Source: Bacteroidales bacterium (lineage in GTDB: Bacteria; Bacteroidota; Bacteroidia; Bacteroidales; Bacteroidaceae). From it: a stretch of DNA of 64,000 nucleotides. Positions 60,237 through 64,000 of this stretch are shown one piece after another. The stretch spans positions 1 through 64,000 of the forward strand of contig SFKY01000001.1 of the NCBI GenBank assembly GCA_004554665.1. The letters are read 5' to 3'. The notes beneath the pieces were generated by a model. It saw nothing but the letters and a program-made list of their open reading frames with translations, did not search any database and had not been told where the DNA came from. Numbering within the stretch: position 1 is the first letter of the stretch; every line of letters starts with the position of its first letter. The translations under genes and the position numbers were made by a program.

Positions 60237-60815
60237 TTATTCCATCGTATGTTCTATCAGCACCCTCACGCCGATGGCTATCAAGATAAGACCACCAAAG
60301 AGTTCTGGTTTCAGCCTGCGGGCAATAGCCCTTCCAAAACGGATGCCCAACAAATGGCCTACCACACTGAATACCAGCGACACCAAGCCTATGAGCAAGA
60401 GGGGGAGCGCCAACGAGCCCAGCGTGCGGTAACCTGTGCAGGCGAAAGAGATGCCGACTGCCAGCGCATCGATGCTCGTTGCCACAGCCAACATGAGCTG
60501 TGTCTTGAGGCAAGTAGGGTCAAAATGATGCTGCTCCTCGGGAAGCATGGACTCGCGCACCATCCTTATGCCCAAGAACAGCAATAATCCAAAGGCAATC
60601 CAATGGTCGTAAGCCTCGATATAGTCTGCAAACCAGCGTGTACCTAACCATCCCGCCAAGGGCATGGCAGCCTGAAACAGGCCGAAAAAGATGCTGGTGC
60701 GCACGATGGCCGACCACATACGGCGACGCAACAGCACGCCACTTACTATCGATACCGTGAAGCAGTCCATCGCCAAGGCCACGGCAAGCAAAAACAATTC
60801 AAAAAATCCTTCCAT
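60237..60815 (-). CDS. mntP: manganese efflux pump MntP
   Basis: A 192-residue, six-helix inner-membrane exporter. The two halves carry the family motifs: AVALAMDCFTVSIVSGVLLR and AVATSIDALAVGISFACTG, with conserved Asp residues in helices 1 and 4. It protects cells from excess manganese. ATG 60815 (MEGFFELFLLAVALAMDCF) is the normal start; a longer frame from 60923 would include the promoter at 60866. There is no room for a yybP-ykoY riboswitch in the roughly 45-base leader. Confidence 0.95.
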   Translation of the reverse strand: MEGFFELFLLAVALAMDCFTVSIVSGVLLRRRMWSAIVRTSIFFGLFQAAMPLAGWLGTRWFADYIEAYDHWIAFGLLLFLGIRMVRESMLPEEQHHFDPTCLKTQLMLAVATSIDALAVGISFACTGYRTLGSLALPLLLIGLVSLVFSVVGHLLGIRFGRAIARRLKPELFGGLILIAIGVRVLIEHTME

Positions 60816-60865
60816 CTCGTCAATTAGCTGTATGGTTCGCCACAAGAAACTATTAAGAATGGTGG

Positions 60866-60873
60866 CAAAGGTA
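60866..60873 (-). promoter_or_regulatory. -7 promoter element for mntP
   Basis: TACCTTTG on the minus strand, 51 bases before the start codon. Confidence 0.65.
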
Positions 60874-61022
60874 CGAAAAATCAACCTAAATGGGGGTGAC
60901 GGGTAGTTAATATGGGTTAACAAAAGGAAACTGCCCCCTCATGGAAACCCAACTTGTACAAAAAAAAGTTAAGTCCATTTGTATTTTTCTTCATCACTTT
61001 CCTCCTATTCATAGAGAACGCT

Positions 61023-61030
61023 TATTTTTG
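61023..61030 (+). promoter_or_regulatory. -7 promoter element for the second beta-barrel gene
   Basis: TATTTTTG matches TAnnTTTG, 34 bases before the ATG at 61064. Confidence 0.6.
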
Positions 61031-61063
61031 CAAACAAAAGAACGACCATAAGCAGACGACACC

Positions 61064-63964
61064 ATGAGAAGCCAATCGGATCATCATAACACCTTACACA
61101 TAACCCCTGTCTGGTACACAAGCATCGTCATCGCATGCCTGCTCTATCCACTTTTCTGCCACGGGCAATCCAAAACCGCACAGCCAGACCGTATCACCCT
61201 ATACGCCACGGTCTACGACAAGTTTCTGGGCATCCCTGTCAAAGCCACCGCCCACCTGATGCGGACAGACTCGACCCTTATCGCCAAAAAAGCATGCAAG
61301 ACCAAGATGCGCAGCCAGAGATACAAGGAGGATTACTACGAATACTTCACTTTCGATGTGAAAAAAGAGCCCCAGACTTATCTCATCAAGGTGACCGCCA
61401 ACAACTATTACGACTGTTACCAACGCATCACCGTGAAGCCGCGCAAGCATACGGAGCAGATAGACATGGCCCCCTTTCTGATGAGGCGCAAGCAGAGCAT
61501 GCAGACGGGCATCACGCTCGACGAGGTGGAGGTAAAGGCCACCCGCATCCAAGTGGCCTACCGTGGCGACACGCTGGTCTACGACGCAGCCGCTTTCGCC
61601 CTGCCCGACGGTTCCATGCTCGACGCACTGGTCAGACAGCTGCCGGGGGCGGTACTCAAAGACGACAACAGCATCTACGTCAACGGCAGGAGGATAGACT
61701 ATCTCATGCTCAACGGCAGAAACTTCTTCAAGGGGAAGAACAAGGTGCTGCTCGAAAACCTGCCCTACTTTACCGTGAAGGAGGTAAAGGTGTACGACCG
61801 CGAACGCACCCAACTGGATATCGCCGAAGAGGGTTCCGGCTCCAAGAAGGACTATGTGATGGACGTGAGTCTGAAAAAGGAGTTTGCCCATGCCACCATC
61901 TTCAACGCCGAGGCCGGCGCAGGCTCCCACGGCAGGTGGATGACACGCGCCGCCGCTATCGGCATTGGCAAGCAGACCAATGTGATGGCCTACGTCACGG
62001 CCAACAACCTGGAGGAGGACCGCAAACCGGGGCGCAACGGCGAATGGCAGGCGTGGAAGACCACCCAATACTATCCGCAGACCACCAAGGAGACGGGGGT
62101 GGACATAGAGAGCGAAAACCGCAAGCACACCCAGCGGGCCTCGGTAGAGAGCTCGCTGCAGTGGGTAAGTTCGGATGCCCAGTCGCACTCCGTCAACGAG
62201 CGCTTCATCGCTGACGGCAACACGCTGACAGAAAACAGGAGCAACCGCCAGAGCAAGCCCTTCCAGTTCAGGTTCAACAGTTCTTACACACTCTCGGGCA
62301 AGCTCTCCACCAGCATCCGCACTGCGCTGAAATACAACCACAATACCCGCCGCGACCAAACTGTCACCAGCACCTCGCGAGACAGTCTCATGAACCGCAC
62401 ATGGCGGGACACCGATGCTGAGTTTGACAATTTCGACGGCAATCTTGACTTCAACACCTCCCTGAATATCCCCCATGCCGGCAAGATAGGTCTCCGTGCT
62501 TCTGGCAGCTACAATCATACGAAAGACTATGACGACCAGCTTTACCGCACTTGGTTTGCCGACGGCACCCTGCCAGACAACCGGCATACCTACATGGCAT
62601 CGCCCAGACACTCTTACTCCTACTCGGCAGGGCTCAATTACGAGTACTATATCAACAAACAGGTGTCCACAGAACTGAGCACCTCGTACTTGCAGATTTA
62701 CAGCAACGACAAGAGGCAGACCTACCGACTCGACTGGCTGGACGACGGACAGTACGACGAGTTAGGCATGCTGCCCTCTACTCTCGAAGCCCTGCTGCAA
62801 GCCACCGACAAGGCCAACAGCTTCGCCTTCACTTCTATGAGAAAAAGCTGGGACGCCTCGCTCCGTACATCGGTCAGCCTGGGAAAACTATATGCCAGTG
62901 TGTATCTTCCCATTGATTTCGACCAAGAGACGCTGCCCTACCGTGGCTCGCTGATCGACACCATCGCCAAGCGAAACTATGTTTCGTTCCGTCCCTATCT
63001 GAGCCTGTCGACAGGCGGGCTCAACCGCGTGGCGGCCAACTATAGCCACAGCACCTCCAGACCCAGCCTGCTCAATCTCCTCCCTGTGACTGACAATACC
63101 AATCCCCTGCACATCTACCGCAACAACCCAGCCCTGCGTGATGAAATCTCCGACAGGGTGGACCTGAGTTTCTTCCACCGACCCCGCAAGATAGGGATTT
63201 CGTGGTGGCTCAAGGCAGCTCTCAAGACCACACGCCATGCCACCGGCACACGCACCACCGTCGATTCGGGCACGGGTGTCACCACCTACATGACAGACAA
63301 TGTGGAGAAGACCAACTGGCACGGCCGCGTGCAAGCCGGACTTACCACCTCGCTCGGCAAACGCAGAAGATGGCGGTTGGAGGCGGAGGCCGGAACCGCC
63401 TATCAGCACAATGTAGATTTTGCCATCGCCTACGACAAGGAGACCACGGCGCTCAGCGAGGTCAACACGGTACTGCCCGAAGCATCGGTCAAGCTCGGCT
63501 ACTCGTACAAGACACTGGTCATGAACATCAACGGCAAGCTGACGGGGCGGCTGACCAGCAGCAACAGAGCCGAGTTTGTATCGCTCAACGCCTTCGACTA
63601 CCAGTATGGCACCAACATCCAGTACACCCTGCCCTCGGTCAACATCTCCCTGTCCACCGACCTGACCATGTACAGCCGACGGGGATACAACCTGAGCAGC
63701 ATGAACGACGACGAACTGCTCTGGAATGCAATGGTGAGCTATCCACTGATCAAAGGTAAGATAGTGATGAAGCTGCAAGCCTTCGACATATTGCGCCAGA
63801 TATCCAAGGTCAACTACCATATCAACGCGCAGGGGCGCACCGAGAGCTGGCAAAACACCATCCCACGCTACGTCATGCTGAGTTTCGCCTACAATCTGAC
63901 CAAGGGCAAGAAGCACAAAAAGCTCAAAGAGCCCACCCGCATAGAGTTCAACAACATCTTATAG
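61064..63964 (+). CDS. outer-membrane beta-barrel protein of the TonB-receptor type
   Basis: A 966-residue protein with a long-n-region signal peptide (hydrophobic core SIVIACLLYPLFCHG, about residues 19-34). An N-terminal beta-sandwich (about 40-140) precedes a plug-like segment with LDEVEVKATRIQVAYRGDTL and VRQLPGAVLKDDNSIYVNG. The barrel follows to the C-terminus, ending in basic and acidic residues after YVMLSFAYNLTKGKK rather than a terminal aromatic. It shares layout with the protein at 57142, with mntP between them. Substrate unknown; no SusD partner is present. After the stop the window ends with nothing identifiable. Confidence 0.87.
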   Translation: MRSQSDHHNTLHITPVWYTSIVIACLLYPLFCHGQSKTAQPDRITLYATVYDKFLGIPVKATAHLMRTDSTLIAKKACKTKMRSQRYKEDYYEYFTFDVKKEPQTYLIKVTANNYYDCYQRITVKPRKHTEQIDMAPFLMRRKQSMQTGITLDEVEVKATRIQVAYRGDTLVYDAAAFALPDGSMLDALVRQLPGAVLKDDNSIYVNGRRIDYLMLNGRNFFKGKNKVLLENLPYFTVKEVKVYDRERTQLDIAEEGSGSKKDYVMDVSLKKEFAHATIFNAEAGAGSHGRWMTRAAAIGIGKQTNVMAYVTANNLEEDRKPGRNGEWQAWKTTQYYPQTTKETGVDIESENRKHTQRASVESSLQWVSSDAQSHSVNERFIADGNTLTENRSNRQSKPFQFRFNSSYTLSGKLSTSIRTALKYNHNTRRDQTVTSTSRDSLMNRTWRDTDAEFDNFDGNLDFNTSLNIPHAGKIGLRASGSYNHTKDYDDQLYRTWFADGTLPDNRHTYMASPRHSYSYSAGLNYEYYINKQVSTELSTSYLQIYSNDKRQTYRLDWLDDGQYDELGMLPSTLEALLQATDKANSFAFTSMRKSWDASLRTSVSLGKLYASVYLPIDFDQETLPYRGSLIDTIAKRNYVSFRPYLSLSTGGLNRVAANYSHSTSRPSLLNLLPVTDNTNPLHIYRNNPALRDEISDRVDLSFFHRPRKIGISWWLKAALKTTRHATGTRTTVDSGTGVTTYMTDNVEKTNWHGRVQAGLTTSLGKRRRWRLEAEAGTAYQHNVDFAIAYDKETTALSEVNTVLPEASVKLGYSYKTLVMNINGKLTGRLTSSNRAEFVSLNAFDYQYGTNIQYTLPSVNISLSTDLTMYSRRGYNLSSMNDDELLWNAMVSYPLIKGKIVMKLQAFDILRQISKVNYHINAQGRTESWQNTIPRYVMLSFAYNLTKGKKHKKLKEPTRIEFNNIL

Positions 63965-64000
63965 CCCCCGAATGGGGACACCGACGGTACACCCCTCGCA

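Noticed and set aside
60816..60870. yybP-ykoY manganese riboswitch before mntP
   Set aside because: The leader from the -7 element to the ATG is too short to hold that aptamer.

Overview
The window looks like a chromosomal segment from a Bacteroidetes bacterium, most likely a Prevotella-type member of the Prevotellaceae. The evidence is the repeated use of the Bacteroidetes -7 promoter signature TAnnTTTG in front of both protein and tRNA genes, and family choices typical of the group: ammonia-dependent AsnA, a long NusB, a CoaE plus DUF5606 pair, a DUF4369-TlpA protein, HU-HIG type DNA-binding proteins, OstA/LptD-like proteins and large SusC-like beta-barrel proteins. The assignment is inference; no rRNA is present.

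Layout. 1-6985 (minus): guaB, two parvulin-type periplasmic isomerases, an OstA/LptA-like protein, a small membrane protein and the start of mutL, mostly translationally coupled. 7121-8647: a broken region in which a frameshifted coiled-coil gene and a 5'-truncated tyrosine recombinase meet head to head. 8674-10254: a DacB-type lipoprotein between two related hairpin repeats. 10281-14310 (minus): a C1 peptidase, then metY-cysK for sulfur assimilation. 14396-14613: intergenic DNA dense in inverted repeats. 14673-15614: an EamA transporter. 15658-18537 (plus): a five-gene run with a DUF3791/DUF3990 (ADP-ribosyltransferase-like) cassette followed by an AAA ATPase and a DUF4435 TOPRIM-like protein; this is the strongest candidate for a defence system here. 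18581-24433 (minus): dxs-trkA-trkH-manA. 24551-24645: tRNA-Arg(CCG). 25007-26164: asnA.

26178-33641 (minus): a sialic-acid operon (MFS transporter, NanA-like lyase, AGE epimerase, an SGNH/SASA/NanM triple-domain protein and a creatininase-family protein). 33703-35164 (minus): an HU-like protein with a C-terminal winged-helix-like part and an M15 peptidase. 35287-37876: a 22-bp-pitch palindrome array, a biotin-dependent carboxylase-type protein and an HD protein. 38056-40903: LptD. 41053-42315 (minus): queuosine transporter and queF under a preQ1-I riboswitch. 42410-45030: two thioredoxin-fold proteins facing each other. 45056-48427 (minus): nusB-yajC-ybbR-coaE::DUF5606. 48512-50825 (plus): rplY-pth-S4 protein-purN. 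50869-54518 (minus): pepT and a CPA2 antiporter. 54674-55723: a lipoprotein behind a tandem promoter repeat. 55814-56951: aroB. 57142-63964: two outer-membrane beta-barrel proteins on either side of mntP.

The most unusual material is intergenic: (i) a family of four elements, each made of three 15-bp near-palindromes spaced 21-22 bp; (ii) a separate 22-bp-pitch TACGGCCGTA array; (iii) a dispersed promoter-carrying repeat upstream of dxs, pepT and a lipoprotein gene; and (iv) very long perfect hairpins at gene ends.
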